The notes beneath the pieces were generated by a model that searched no databases, had not been told where the DNA came from, and saw nothing but the letters and a program-made list of their open reading frames with translations. The position numbers and the translations under genes are program-made. Of a DNA stretch of 64,000 nucleotides, positions 51,284 to 59,959 are shown piece by piece. The DNA is from Gemmatimonadota bacterium (lineage in GTDB: Bacteria > Gemmatimonadota > Gemmatimonadetes > Gemmatimonadales > GWC2-71-9), in the NCBI GenBank assembly GCA_040388535.1, contig JAZKBR010000007.1, forward strand, positions 192,862 through 256,861, given 5' to 3'. Numbering within the stretch: the stretch's first letter is position 1; the number at the start of each line of letters is the position of its first letter.

Positions 51284-51296
51284 CTAGGTATCCTAG
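51284..51296. promoter_or_regulatory. Palindrome CTAGG-TAT-CCTAG in a divergent promoter region
   Basis: A 13-base dyad in the 85-base space between the S9 peptidase (start 51259, minus) and the UPF0173 gene (start 51345, plus). Each strand reads a -10-like word (TAGGAT or TAGGTAT). Could be an operator or two overlapping -10 boxes. Confidence 0.35.
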
Positions 51297-51344
51297 TGGT
51301 CAGCCGCCACCCCGCAACCCGCACACCCCCGTGGAGCCCTCCCA

Positions 51345-52067
51345 ATGTCCCGACTCGGATGCGCCCTTACCTGGCTTGGTCACAGCGCCTTTCACCTTCA
51401 GGGGGAACCGGCCGGGCCTGGGATACTGATCGACCCCTGGCTCGAGAATCCGAAAGCGCCCGCGAACGCCACGGCGCTCGCCGAAGCCGCCTCGCTGATT
51501 CTCCTCACCCATGGTCATTTCGACCACCTCGCCGGTGTCGCGGCGCTCGCCATCCGGACCGGCGCGACCATCGCGACCAATTATGAACTGGCGTTTGAAC
51601 TCGGCGCCGAAGGTGTCCCCGATGCGCAGCTCATAGGCTTCAATAAGGGCGGTGCGGCAACAGTCCAGGGCATCACTGTCACACTGACGCAGGCATTCCA
51701 TTCTTCCTCGCTCAGGATGGAGGACGGCCGGGCGCGATCGGTGGGTGACCCTTGCGGCATGGTGATCGAACTGCCCAGCGGCACCGTCATCTACAACACC
51801 GGCGATACCTGCGTATTCGGTGACATGGCCCTCATCGCGGAACTCTACCGACCGGGCGTGCTGATGCTGCCGATCGGAGATTTCTACACCATGGGCCCGC
51901 GACAGGCAGCCAAGGCCTGTGAACTCGTCTCGCCGCAGTGGATCATCCCGCAGCACTACGGCACCTTCCCCGGGCTGCCCGGGACTCCCGACGCATTGCG
52001 CGCCCTGCTGCCGACCTCCCTGCGCGATCGGGTGCTCACGCCCCCGCCCGGCGAAACAATCAGGTAA
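51345..52067 (+). CDS. UPF0173 metal-dependent hydrolase (metallo-beta-lactamase fold)
   Basis: 240 residues, no signal peptide. WLGHSAFHL at the N-terminus, metal motif LLTHGHFDHLAG (HxHxDH), AFHSSS, GDPCGMVIELPSGTVIYNTGDTCVFGDM, and PIGDFYTMGPRQAAKA are diagnostic of the UPF0173 family (L-ascorbate-6-phosphate-lactonase-like fold). It binds two metals and hydrolyses an unknown substrate. The arginase gene starts eight bases after its stop. Confidence 0.9.
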   Translation: MSRLGCALTWLGHSAFHLQGEPAGPGILIDPWLENPKAPANATALAEAASLILLTHGHFDHLAGVAALAIRTGATIATNYELAFELGAEGVPDAQLIGFNKGGAATVQGITVTLTQAFHSSSLRMEDGRARSVGDPCGMVIELPSGTVIYNTGDTCVFGDMALIAELYRPGVLMLPIGDFYTMGPRQAAKACELVSPQWIIPQHYGTFPGLPGTPDALRALLPTSLRDRVLTPPPGETIR

Positions 52068-52075
52068 GTTCGAGT

Positions 52076-52981
52076 ATGGCATCCATCTCGTTGCTCGGAG
52101 TTCCGCTCGACCTCGGTGCGTCCCGGCGCGGCGTGGAAATGGGCCCCTCGGCGGTCCGGCTGGCGCAGCTGGCGACGCGACTCGAATCGCTTGGCCACCA
52201 GGTCACCGACACCGGCGACGTGGTAGTTCCCACGCGAGAGACGCTCGGTTTCGAAGCCGGCATCGATTATCTGCAGACCATCACCACCGTCTGCCGCGAA
52301 GTCGCCCTGCGCACCGCGGCCCTCGTGCGCAGCGGCAGCATTCCGCTGGTGCTCGGCGGTGACCACTCCGTCGCGGCAGGCTCGGTCGCTGGCGTGGCCA
52401 CGGCGCTGGCGGAGCGCGGGGGCAAACTCGGCCTCATCTGGCTTGATGCCCACGCCGATCTCAACACGCCGCAGAGCACCCTCAGCGGCAACGTGCACGG
52501 TATGCCCGTCGCGCACCTCCTCGGTCACGGCGACGCGAACATGGCGCGCCTGGCATCGCCAGCACCAGCGGTCAGTGCCGAGCACACCGTCATCATCGGC
52601 GCACGCGATCTCGACCAGGCCGAGCGCAGCAATGCGCGCGATTTCGGCGTGACGATCTACACCATGCGCGATCTCGATGAACGCGGGCTACGCACGGTGC
52701 TGGTCGAGGCGATCGAAAAGGTGAGCCGGGGAACCGCGGGTATTCACGTGTCGCTCGATCTCGACTTCGTCGATCCCCAGGAGGCACCGGGAGTCGGCAC
52801 GCCAGTGCGCGGCGGGGCGACCTATCGCGAAGCCCATCTGGCGATGGAGACGCTCTGGGACACGGGACGAATCGTCTCGATGGATCTGGTCGAGGTGAAC
52901 CCGGTACTCGACCGCTTCAATCAGACGGCCGAACTCGCCGTGGGCCTGATGGCCAGCGCGTTCGGGCAACGCATCCTGTAG
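52076..52981 (+). CDS. rocF: Arginase
   Basis: 301 residues from the ATG at 52076, eight bases after the UPF0173 stop; the frame extending upstream overlaps that gene. Manganese ligands: His in LGGDHSVAAGS, DAHADLN (DxHxD) and DLDFVDP. The start SISLLGVPLDLGASRRGVEMGPSAVR and GNVHGMPVAHLLG mark true arginases rather than agmatinases. It yields ornithine and urea from arginine. No urease or ornithine transaminase gene is in the window. With aguA/aguB at 26.7-28.7 kb the cell has two arginine-related routes to polyamine precursors. Confidence 0.92.
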   Translation: MASISLLGVPLDLGASRRGVEMGPSAVRLAQLATRLESLGHQVTDTGDVVVPTRETLGFEAGIDYLQTITTVCREVALRTAALVRSGSIPLVLGGDHSVAAGSVAGVATALAERGGKLGLIWLDAHADLNTPQSTLSGNVHGMPVAHLLGHGDANMARLASPAPAVSAEHTVIIGARDLDQAERSNARDFGVTIYTMRDLDERGLRTVLVEAIEKVSRGTAGIHVSLDLDFVDPQEAPGVGTPVRGGATYREAHLAMETLWDTGRIVSMDLVEVNPVLDRFNQTAELAVGLMASAFGQRIL

Positions 52982-52991
52982 CGAGGTTCGG

Positions 52992-53717
52992 ATGGCAGAC
53001 CAGGGTTCGTCACGCGGCTCACTCATTATCGGAATTGCGGTCGTGCTGGCCGCGCTCATCGGCGCGGGTGCGGTCTCATCGCTCAAGCGTGCCGGCGATG
53101 ACATCACCGTAACCGGCTCGGCGAAGCGTGCCGTGCAGGCCGACCTCGCCGTCTGGCAACTCGACGTGAACGGGCAGGCGAGCACTCAGCTCGATGCGGC
53201 GCGCGTGGCGCGCGATGGCTCGGTACGCACCCGCGCCTTCCTCGCGAAACAGGGCTTTCCCGATAGCGCCATCACGGTGCGCGCCCCGACCACCTTCGCG
53301 GTCAATGAATTCGTCAACGGGAGTGAGACCGGACGCATTCTCGGCTACCGCGTGATGGTACAAGTCGAGTTGCGGACCCCCGATGTGGCCAAAGTGGCGG
53401 CGCTGGCCGGCGATGTCGCGGCGCTCCTCGGCGAGAACATTCCAGTTGTCGCCCAGGCTCCCCAGTATCTCTATGCCAAGCTCCCCGAACTCCGCGGGCC
53501 ATTGCTCGCCGACGCGACCCGCGACGCCAAGGCACGAGCCGAGGAGATCCTCAAGGCGGTGGGCTCCGAGGTCGGCCGCATCAAGGCGGTCCGGGTGGGG
53601 GTATTTCAGGTCACCAAACGGAATTCCACCGAGGTCAATGACTACGGCATGTACGACACCAGCGACCGGGAGAAGGAGGTCACCGCCGTGGTCCGGGTCA
53701 CCTTCGCGCTCCAGTAG
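52992..53717 (+). CDS. SIMPL-domain (DUF541) membrane-anchored protein
   Basis: 241 residues, ATG with GAGG seven bases upstream. One N-terminal membrane helix at about 10-30 (uncleaved signal anchor), then the SIMPL/DUF541 domain (DDITVTGSAKRAVQADLAVWQLDVNGQAS, GYRVMVQVELRT, PQYLYAKLPELRGPLLADATRDAKARAEEIL, VTAVVRVTFAL). The family is implicated in envelope or oxidative-stress functions, without a defined biochemical role. Ten bases after arginase, so probably the last gene of that operon. Confidence 0.88.
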   Translation: MADQGSSRGSLIIGIAVVLAALIGAGAVSSLKRAGDDITVTGSAKRAVQADLAVWQLDVNGQASTQLDAARVARDGSVRTRAFLAKQGFPDSAITVRAPTTFAVNEFVNGSETGRILGYRVMVQVELRTPDVAKVAALAGDVAALLGENIPVVAQAPQYLYAKLPELRGPLLADATRDAKARAEEILKAVGSEVGRIKAVRVGVFQVTKRNSTEVNDYGMYDTSDREKEVTAVVRVTFALQ

Positions 53718-53794
53718 CCGCCCGGGATTGGCTGCGATTTCTCCATCGAATGGCGGAGCGGCGGGACGGTAGCAGAGTGAAACGCTGTCTAAGG

Positions 53795-53823
53795 TGGACG
53801 GTGCGGCGACCCGATGCTACAAT
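53795..53823 (+). promoter_or_regulatory. Promoter of the NlpC/P60 gene (extended -10)
   Basis: TGGACG (53795-53800), 17 bases, then TACAAT (53818-53823) preceded by TG and one base (extended -10). Transcription would start near 53830, some 20-25 bases before the ATG at 53853. The best sigma-70-like promoter in the window. The rest of the 135-base gap shows nothing else. Confidence 0.6.
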
Positions 53824-53852
53824 CGTGAGTTGCCGATCGACCGCCCTTTGCG

Positions 53853-54461
53853 ATGCGAGTGCCCGTGACCCTGCTGCGCCACACCCGGAAGACCACCCTG
53901 CTCGCCGCCATCCTGGTCGCGAGTGTTGCGGGCTCCCTCTCGGCGCAGTCGTCCACCTTCTCGAAGTCCGAGAAGCCGTTCGCGACCATCTCCCGGATGT
54001 TCTCCAAGGCGCCAAACCAGGATTCCCTGGTCCAGGTGGCGCGTGAACAGGTCGGTCTTCGCTACAAGATGGGCGCCAAGGCCCCAGGCAAGGCCTTCGA
54101 TTGCAGCGGCCTGGTGCAGTGGGTGATGGCCCGCTTCAACCTCGATGTCCCCCGGACCTCACGTGAGCAGTCGAAGCTCGGACTCGAGATCCCCAAGGAT
54201 CCGGCTCAGCTTCTGCCGGGCGACTTGCTCTACTTCGGCAAGGGAAAGAAGGTCGACCATATCGGCATCTACGTCGGCGACGGTCGCTTCGTCCACGCCG
54301 CAAACCGTCGCAAGGGCGTGATCGAATCCTCGCTGCCGACTGGTCGCTGGGCGACCAACTGGTGGAAGGGCGTTCGCCGCATCTTCGAGCCGGGGACCGG
54401 CGCCGATTCGCTCAACGGTGCAACCGTGGATTCGATTCTCGGGGCGCACACGATCAGCTGA
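53853..54461 (+). CDS. Secreted NlpC/P60 peptidoglycan endopeptidase
   Basis: 202 residues. Signal peptide to about residue 31 (GSLSAQ), a short linker and an NlpC/P60 domain at about 57-185: catalytic Cys in FDCSGLVQWV, His in VDHIGIYVGDGRFVHAA, and the supporting polar residue in that second motif. PRTSREQSKLG and LLPGDLLYFGKGKK are standard. It cleaves peptide cross-links of the cell wall (usually D-Glu to mDAP). It has its own promoter and is followed by a strong terminator. Confidence 0.93.
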   Translation: MRVPVTLLRHTRKTTLLAAILVASVAGSLSAQSSTFSKSEKPFATISRMFSKAPNQDSLVQVAREQVGLRYKMGAKAPGKAFDCSGLVQWVMARFNLDVPRTSREQSKLGLEIPKDPAQLLPGDLLYFGKGKKVDHIGIYVGDGRFVHAANRRKGVIESSLPTGRWATNWWKGVRRIFEPGTGADSLNGATVDSILGAHTIS

Positions 54462-54483
54462 CGGCATCGCTCGAGGAAGAGAA

Positions 54484-54514
54484 GAGGGGGACTCCACGCG
54501 GAGTCCCCCTTCTT
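54484..54514. terminator. Rho-independent terminator after the NlpC/P60 gene
   Basis: GAGGGGGACTCC (54484-54495), loop ACGC, then GGAGTCCCCCTT (54500-54511), followed by TCTTATTTCC. A stem of about 12 bp and a T-rich tail in the plus direction, 23 bases after the stop; it may also end transcription from the convergent permease gene. Confidence 0.8.
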
Positions 54515-54535
54515 ATTTCCATCACCAAGCCGGTT

Positions 54536-55852
54536 TCACGGCGATGGATCGTCCGCGGGACGCTCGGTCACGAGCCACGTCAGCAGCGCGGCAACACCTA
54601 AAGTCACCGCACCACCCACGGCCTCCATCGGCCGGTCCCGGATCACCACCAGCAACGTCCAGAGGGAGAAACCCGCGAAGAAGAGTGGAATCCACGGGTA
54701 CGCCCAGACGCGGTATGGCCGCGGCAGGTCGGGCTCGCGGCGGCGCAGGATGATGACACCGAGTACGGCCAGAAACGTGAAGAGCGTGAGCGTGAAGCCG
54801 GCGTAGGTCAGGATCCCGTCGAATGAATCGGTGAGCACGAAGGCCAGCGCCAGCGCACCCTGCAGCAGCACGGCCCTCGCGGGCGAACCAATGGCAGTGC
54901 GCTGCGCCAGCGGTCGTAGTGGCGGCAGGTCTTCGGCCATCGCTTCGATCACGCGAGGCCCTGCCAGTGTCATGGCACTGATCGAGGAGACGAGCAACAG
55001 CGCGATCACCGCGCGCATCAATCGCCCCCCCGCCGCGCCGAAGATCTGTTCGCCGGCAATCGCGCCCACATCGATCTGACCGGCGAGATTCTCGATCAGT
55101 GTGGTGCGGAGGAAGATCCAGTTGAGCCCCACGTAGAGCGCCGTGACGAGCAGCGTGCCCAGCGCGAGGGCGCGTGGCACGTTGCGCTCGGCGTTGACGA
55201 CTTCCGCCTGGAAGTATGCCGCGGCATTGAAGCCGGAATACGCGTAGGAAACGAAGACCAGCGAGAGCGCGAACGAACCGCTCGCGATGTTGCCCAGCGA
55301 ACTCGCCGCCGGCGCGAACGTCATCCCCGAATCGGGACCCCGGATCCAGCCGACACCGATGAATGCGAGAATGAGCAACACCTTGATGGCCGTGACGACA
55401 ACCTGCACTCGGCCGCCGACCTGCGGCGCCAGCAGATGGACACCTGTGGCTGCGAGGATCGCGAGGATGCCGAGCGTGCGCGCCGGGATGCCAAGCAACG
55501 GCCCGGCGTATTGACCCAGCGCCATCGCCGCGAGTGCCACCGGTGCCGCGAACCCCACCGCAACGGAGACCCAGCCGGCCACGGTGCCGAGGCCAGGGTG
55601 ATAGATCCGGCCGAGGAACCGGTACTCGCCCCCCGAGCCACGGATCGCGGCGGAGAGTTCGCCGTAAGTGAGCGCGCCGGCCAACGCGATCAGCCCGCCG
55701 ACGAACCAGAGCGCGAGCAGGGTGAAGCCGTCGGTGGTCTCCTGCACTTGCAGCCCCAGCGTCACGAACACCCCGGTGCCAACGATGTTGGCCACCACGG
55801 TGGCGAGTGCGGCCGAGAAGCCGAGGGGACGAGGCGAAGGCGGTGTGGTCAT
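54536..55852 (-). CDS. APC-superfamily amino-acid permease
   Basis: 438 residues from the ATG at 55852; ATG at 55867 and a still longer frame are open, but the family starts near PRPLGFSAALATVVANIVGTGVF. About 12 membrane helices. Helix 1 carries the substrate motif NIVGTGVFVTLG; GELSAAIRGSGGEYRFLGRIYHPGLG and AYSGFNAAAYFQAEVVNAERNVPRAL are the second and helix-6-7 region motifs. Similar to LAT-type and cationic amino-acid permeases. Substrate not predictable. Divergent from the GH109-like operon. Confidence 0.9.
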   Translation of the reverse strand: MTTPPSPRPLGFSAALATVVANIVGTGVFVTLGLQVQETTDGFTLLALWFVGGLIALAGALTYGELSAAIRGSGGEYRFLGRIYHPGLGTVAGWVSVAVGFAAPVALAAMALGQYAGPLLGIPARTLGILAILAATGVHLLAPQVGGRVQVVVTAIKVLLILAFIGVGWIRGPDSGMTFAPAASSLGNIASGSFALSLVFVSYAYSGFNAAAYFQAEVVNAERNVPRALALGTLLVTALYVGLNWIFLRTTLIENLAGQIDVGAIAGEQIFGAAGGRLMRAVIALLLVSSISAMTLAGPRVIEAMAEDLPPLRPLAQRTAIGSPARAVLLQGALALAFVLTDSFDGILTYAGFTLTLFTFLAVLGVIILRRREPDLPRPYRVWAYPWIPLFFAGFSLWTLLVVIRDRPMEAVGGAVTLGVAALLTWLVTERPADDPSP

Positions 55853-55938
55853 GGCGAGGTTGTACATCGAAGATAGCGTCGCGCGGTGTGCCGGCGCGTC
55901 ACACGACCGACAGGTGCCTCGCGCCAGCGCCGGCGACC

Positions 55939-55947
55939 TGCTAGAAT
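55939..55947 (+). promoter_or_regulatory. Extended -10 promoter of the GH109-like operon
   Basis: TG, one base, TAGAAT (55942-55947): an extended -10 like the one at 53815. It ends six bases before a GTG (55954) that is in frame with the GH109-like gene, and about 57 before the ATG at 56005. No -35 visible. Confidence 0.45.
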
Positions 55948-56004
55948 CCGGCCGTGGCCACTGTCCCCCGGTCCACGCCGACCCACCCCACACGGATCCC
56001 GCTC

Positions 56005-57372
56005 ATGTCGCACGGTTCTCCCGACGCGTCGCTCTCGCGCCGCGACCTGCTCAAGGTGGCCGGTGCCACCGGTGCGGCGTTTGCGCTCTCCCCCGAACTC
56101 GCGGACGCTGCCGCGCCTCCGGTCTCCCCCCTCGCGCGCGCCGCCACGATGATGGATGTGCCGTTCGAGAAGCACGCCAAGGTTCGCATCGCGATCGTCG
56201 GGACCGGCTTGCGAGGCAAGTCAGTGCTGGGTGAACTGCTCGCCGTCGACGGTGTCCAGATCACCGCCCTCTGTGACATCGTCCCCGAAAAGGCGCAGCG
56301 TGCGGCGAAGATGGTAACCGACGCGGGCCAGCCGGCGCCTACGCTCTACACCAGCGGCGAGCGTGCCTTCGAGCAACTGGTGGAGCGCGACGACATCGAC
56401 ATTGTCTACACGGCGACGCCATGGCCCTGGCATACACCGGTCTGTCTCGCCGCCCTGAAGGCCGGCAAGCACGCGGCGACCGAAGTGCCGGCGGCGACCT
56501 CGCTCGAGGAGGCCTGGGCCCTGGTCGACGCGTCCGAGAAGTCGCGCAAGCACTGCCTGATGATGGAGAACTGCTGCTACGACTTCAACGAGATGCTCGT
56601 CGATACCATGGTCAAGCAGGGCCTGTTCGGCGAGGTCCTCTATGCCGAGGCGGCGTACATCCACGACCTCAGGGCGCTGCTGTTCGAGGACCGGGACGAG
56701 GGACTCTGGCGTCGGCTGCCGCATACCAACCGACAGGGCAACTTCTACCCGACCCATGGGCTCGGGCCCGTGGCGTGGTATCTCGACATCCACAAGGGCG
56801 ACCGGTTCGACTACCTCGTCTCGATGTCGACCGCAGAGCGGGGCCTGTCGCTCTGGCGTGAAGCACATGTCCTGAAGGAGAGTCCGAAGTGGCGCGAGAC
56901 CTACGTCGAGGGTGACCTCAACACCTCGCTCATCAAGACAATGCTCGGCAAGACCATCCTGCTACAGCATACCGTGAGTTCTCCCACGCCGTACGACCGA
57001 CTCAACTCCATCCGCGGCACGAAAGGCGTCTTCAAGGACTACCCCGCGCGCTTCTTCCTCGATGGGCAGCAGGGCGGCGAGCAGTTCAAGCCGATCGACG
57101 AGTTCAAGGCGCAGTATACCCATCCCCTCTGGCAGCGCGTGGGCGAGATCGCGCGCGCCAAGGGCGGCCACGGCGGCATGGACTACATCATGGCATACCG
57201 GCTGGTGGAGTGCATGCGGGAAGGATTGCCGCCCGACTTCAACGTCTATGACGCCGCAGCGTGGAGCGCACCATGGCCGCTCAGCGAAGCCTCACTCAAG
57301 AAGGGGAGTGCCCCGATGAAGTTCCCTGATTTCACCCGCGGTGTCTGGCAGCAGCAGCGGAAGGGCGCATGA
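56005..57372 (+). CDS. Exported Gfo/Idh/MocA oxidoreductase, GH109-like
   Basis: 455 residues from the ATG at 56005; the GTG at 55954 (adding 17 residues) would be a leaderless start and cannot be excluded. Tat signal with R12-R13 (LSRRDLLKVAGATGAAF). NAD-binding site IAIVGTGLRGKS (66-72), then TPWPWHTPVCLAALKAGKHAATEVPAATS and the striking MMENCCYDFNE, PYDRL and KGGHGGMDYIMAYRLV, which match the GH109 alpha-N-acetylgalactosaminidase-type branch. These use NAD in a redox-assisted hydrolysis of a sugar bond. Three more genes follow, all overlapping, so it probably releases the sugar that the symporter imports. Confidence 0.85.
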   Translation: MSHGSPDASLSRRDLLKVAGATGAAFALSPELADAAAPPVSPLARAATMMDVPFEKHAKVRIAIVGTGLRGKSVLGELLAVDGVQITALCDIVPEKAQRAAKMVTDAGQPAPTLYTSGERAFEQLVERDDIDIVYTATPWPWHTPVCLAALKAGKHAATEVPAATSLEEAWALVDASEKSRKHCLMMENCCYDFNEMLVDTMVKQGLFGEVLYAEAAYIHDLRALLFEDRDEGLWRRLPHTNRQGNFYPTHGLGPVAWYLDIHKGDRFDYLVSMSTAERGLSLWREAHVLKESPKWRETYVEGDLNTSLIKTMLGKTILLQHTVSSPTPYDRLNSIRGTKGVFKDYPARFFLDGQQGGEQFKPIDEFKAQYTHPLWQRVGEIARAKGGHGGMDYIMAYRLVECMREGLPPDFNVYDAAAWSAPWPLSEASLKKGSAPMKFPDFTRGVWQQQRKGA

Positions 57373-59141
57373 ACCCGACAACGCTGGACTGGGGCATTGT
57401 CATCGCTTCAATCGTCATCTGCTTTATCCCGCCCGTGCTGCTTGCGCGAAAAGCCGGCAGCAGCACGGCGGAGTTCTTCACCTCGGGCCAGGCGGCGCCA
57501 TGGTGGCTCATCGGCGTCTCGATGGTGGCGACCACCTTCAGCACCGATACGCCGAACCTCGTCACCAACTTTGTCCGGACCGGCGGCGTCGCGAGCAACT
57601 GGCAATGGTGGGCCTTCCTCCTCACCGGGATGGCAACGGTCTTCTTCTTCGCGCGACTCTGGCGGCGCAGCGGCGTCCTCACCGATCTCGAGTTCTATGA
57701 GCTGCGCTACAGTGGTCGCGCTGCGACGCTGGTGCGCGGCTTCCGGGCCGTCTATCTCGGCTTCTTCTTCAACTGCTTCATCATGGCCTCGGTCAATCTC
57801 GCGGCCGCGAAGATTGCCAACGTGGTGCTCGGCTGGCCGATCGGCAAGACCTTGCTCATCTGTGCCATCCTGAACGTCGTCTTCGCCGCAACGTCCGGGC
57901 TCTGGGGCGTGCTGGTCGTCGACTTCATCCAGTTCGGCATCGCCATGAGCGGCGCGTTCGCGGCCGCCTACTTCGCACTCCATCAGCCCGAAGTGGGTGG
58001 CATGGCCGGCATTGTCGCCAAGCTGCCGGCCAACACGCTCAATCTCGTCCCCGACTTCAGCGACTGGGGACTCACGTTGTCACTCTTCGTGATTCCGCTG
58101 ACGGTACAATGGTGGTCGGTCTGGTATCCCGGTGCCGAACCGGGTGGCGGCAGCTACATCGCCCAGCGGATGCTCGCGGCAAAGTCGGAGCGCGACGCCC
58201 TCGCCGGCACGCTCTTCTTCAACGTGGCGCATTACGCCCTGCGGTCGTGGCCCTGGATCATCGTCGCCCTCGCCTCGATCATCGTCTTCCCGACGCTCGA
58301 CTCGATTCGCGTCGCCTTCCCCAACGTCGATCCTTCGCTCGTGGGGCACGACATGGCCTATCCGGCGATGCTCAAGTTCCTGCCGCACGGTTGGCTTGGC
58401 GTGATGATCGCCGGTATGCTCGCGGCGTATGTCTCCACCATTGTGACGCACCTGAATTGGGGATCGTCCTACCTCGTGCATGACTTCTGGCGCCGGTTCG
58501 TCAAACCCGACGCGAGCGAAAAGCACTATGTCCTCATGGGCCGCGTCATGACCCTGCTGCTGATGGTGGCTGGTGTCGGCTTCACGTACATGCTCGACAA
58601 CGCGAAACAGGCGTTCTCGCTACTCCTCTCGGTTGGCGCGGGGACGGGCCTCCTCTATCTGCTTCGCTGGTTCTGGTGGCGCATCAATGCCTGGTGTGAA
58701 ATCGCGGCCATGGTCTCGTCGTTCGGCATGGCGGTCGGCTTCTTCATCGCCGAAAAGCAGGGCTTCGTCATCCCGGCCTCGCTCCCGCTCCTGGGAACGA
58801 TTGCGGTCACCACGCTGGTCTGGGTCACCACCGCATTCCTCACCGCACCGACCGAACATGGGACGCTCCTCGCCTTCTATCGCCAGGTTCGACCGGCCGG
58901 GCCGGGATGGCGCGCCATTCGTGAGGAGTCCGGCCTCGGCGCCTCACCCGATTCCCTCCCGCAGGCCTTCCTCGCCTGGATGCTCGGCGTCATGATGGTC
59001 TATGGGGCGCTTTTCGGAACTGGCTCACTCCTGTACGGCCGTACCGGCCCTGCCCTCTTCTGGATCACCACTTTCGTGATCAGCGCGGCGTGGCTGATCC
59101 GGCTGGTCCCGCGCCTCTGGAGTGGTGCCTCCACCGGATGA
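57369..59141 (+). CDS. Sodium:solute symporter (SSS family)
   Basis: 590 residues, ATG in an ATGA overlap with the previous stop. About 13-14 membrane helices. FTSGQAAPWWLIGVSMVATTFSTDTPN is the helix-1/2 region with the sodium-site pattern; LGFFFNCFIMASVNLA, TSGLWGVLVVDFIQFG and AGMLAAYVSTIVTHLNWGSSYLVHDFWRRF are family segments. It resembles SGLT-type sugar transporters with W-rich C-terminus. Expected to import the product of the GH109-like enzyme with sodium. The next gene starts in its stop codon. Confidence 0.9.
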   Translation: MNPTTLDWGIVIASIVICFIPPVLLARKAGSSTAEFFTSGQAAPWWLIGVSMVATTFSTDTPNLVTNFVRTGGVASNWQWWAFLLTGMATVFFFARLWRRSGVLTDLEFYELRYSGRAATLVRGFRAVYLGFFFNCFIMASVNLAAAKIANVVLGWPIGKTLLICAILNVVFAATSGLWGVLVVDFIQFGIAMSGAFAAAYFALHQPEVGGMAGIVAKLPANTLNLVPDFSDWGLTLSLFVIPLTVQWWSVWYPGAEPGGGSYIAQRMLAAKSERDALAGTLFFNVAHYALRSWPWIIVALASIIVFPTLDSIRVAFPNVDPSLVGHDMAYPAMLKFLPHGWLGVMIAGMLAAYVSTIVTHLNWGSSYLVHDFWRRFVKPDASEKHYVLMGRVMTLLLMVAGVGFTYMLDNAKQAFSLLLSVGAGTGLLYLLRWFWWRINAWCEIAAMVSSFGMAVGFFIAEKQGFVIPASLPLLGTIAVTTLVWVTTAFLTAPTEHGTLLAFYRQVRPAGPGWRAIREESGLGASPDSLPQAFLAWMLGVMMVYGALFGTGSLLYGRTGPALFWITTFVISAAWLIRLVPRLWSGASTG

Positions 59142-59959
59142 ACCACCCCGCCACCAGCGCGATCGTGCTCGCGCGCGGCCTCGGGACGCGGATGCGTCGC
59201 GAGGCCGTCGGGGTCGTGATCGATCCGGTGCAGGCCGCCGCCGCCGATCGCGGCCTTAAGATGATGATTCCGGACGCGCGCGGACGACCGTTTCTGCTGC
59301 ATCTGCTGTCGAGCCTCGCCGACGCCGGCATCAGTGACGTCTGCCTCGTGGTTGCTCCGGACCACGACATCCTGCTCGACTACTTCGCTCAGCATCCCGC
59401 GCAACGCTTGCGCATCAGTTTCGCCATCCAGGCTGAGCCACTCGGCACCGCGAACGCGGTCCTGGCGGCCGAGTCATGGCGAGCAGACCGCGACGCCCTC
59501 GTGCTCAATGCCGACAATCTCTATCCAGTCGAGGCCATCAGGGCGATGGTGGCACTCGACGGGCCCGGGCTCGCCGCGTTCGATTTCGCTGCCCTCGTGC
59601 GCGAGGGAAACATCGATGCAGCCCGTCTCGCCGCGTTTGCGATTCTCGAGATTCGTCCCGATCACATGCTCGCGCGCATCATCGAGAAACCCGACCCGGC
59701 CCAGCTCGCTGCGGCCGGGCCCGCGCCGTGGGTGTCGATGAACCTGTGGCGCCTCGACTCCGCGACGATCGCAGCATGCCGTGACGTTCCGAAGTCGGCG
59801 CGCGGTGAGTTCGAGCTGCCCGAAGCGATCGCACTGGCGATCAGCCGGGGCGTCGCAGTTCACACGGTCCGCATCCGTGCCGGCGTACTCGACCTGTCGG
59901 CACGTGGCGATATCGCGTCAGTGGCGACCCGACTCGCAACCCGGGAACCGACAGCGTGA
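59138..59959 (+). CDS. Sugar-phosphate nucleotidyltransferase-like protein
   Basis: 273 residues from the ATG in an ATGA overlap at 59138. The N-terminal Rossmann motif LARGLGTRM (residues 11-19) is GxGTR with the first Gly of the usual GGxGTR replaced by Arg; K41 can be the second phosphate-binding residue. LVLNADNLYP supplies a metal-binding Asp and ARIIEKPDP the sugar-side EKP motif. It fits NTP_transferase enzymes that make NDP-sugars, with a shortened C-terminus (no hexapeptide acyltransferase repeats). Coupled to a GHMP kinase (GTGA overlap), so it probably activates the phosphorylated sugar. The sugar is unknown. Confidence 0.82.
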   Translation: MNHPATSAIVLARGLGTRMRREAVGVVIDPVQAAAADRGLKMMIPDARGRPFLLHLLSSLADAGISDVCLVVAPDHDILLDYFAQHPAQRLRISFAIQAEPLGTANAVLAAESWRADRDALVLNADNLYPVEAIRAMVALDGPGLAAFDFAALVREGNIDAARLAAFAILEIRPDHMLARIIEKPDPAQLAAAGPAPWVSMNLWRLDSATIAACRDVPKSARGEFELPEAIALAISRGVAVHTVRIRAGVLDLSARGDIASVATRLATREPTA

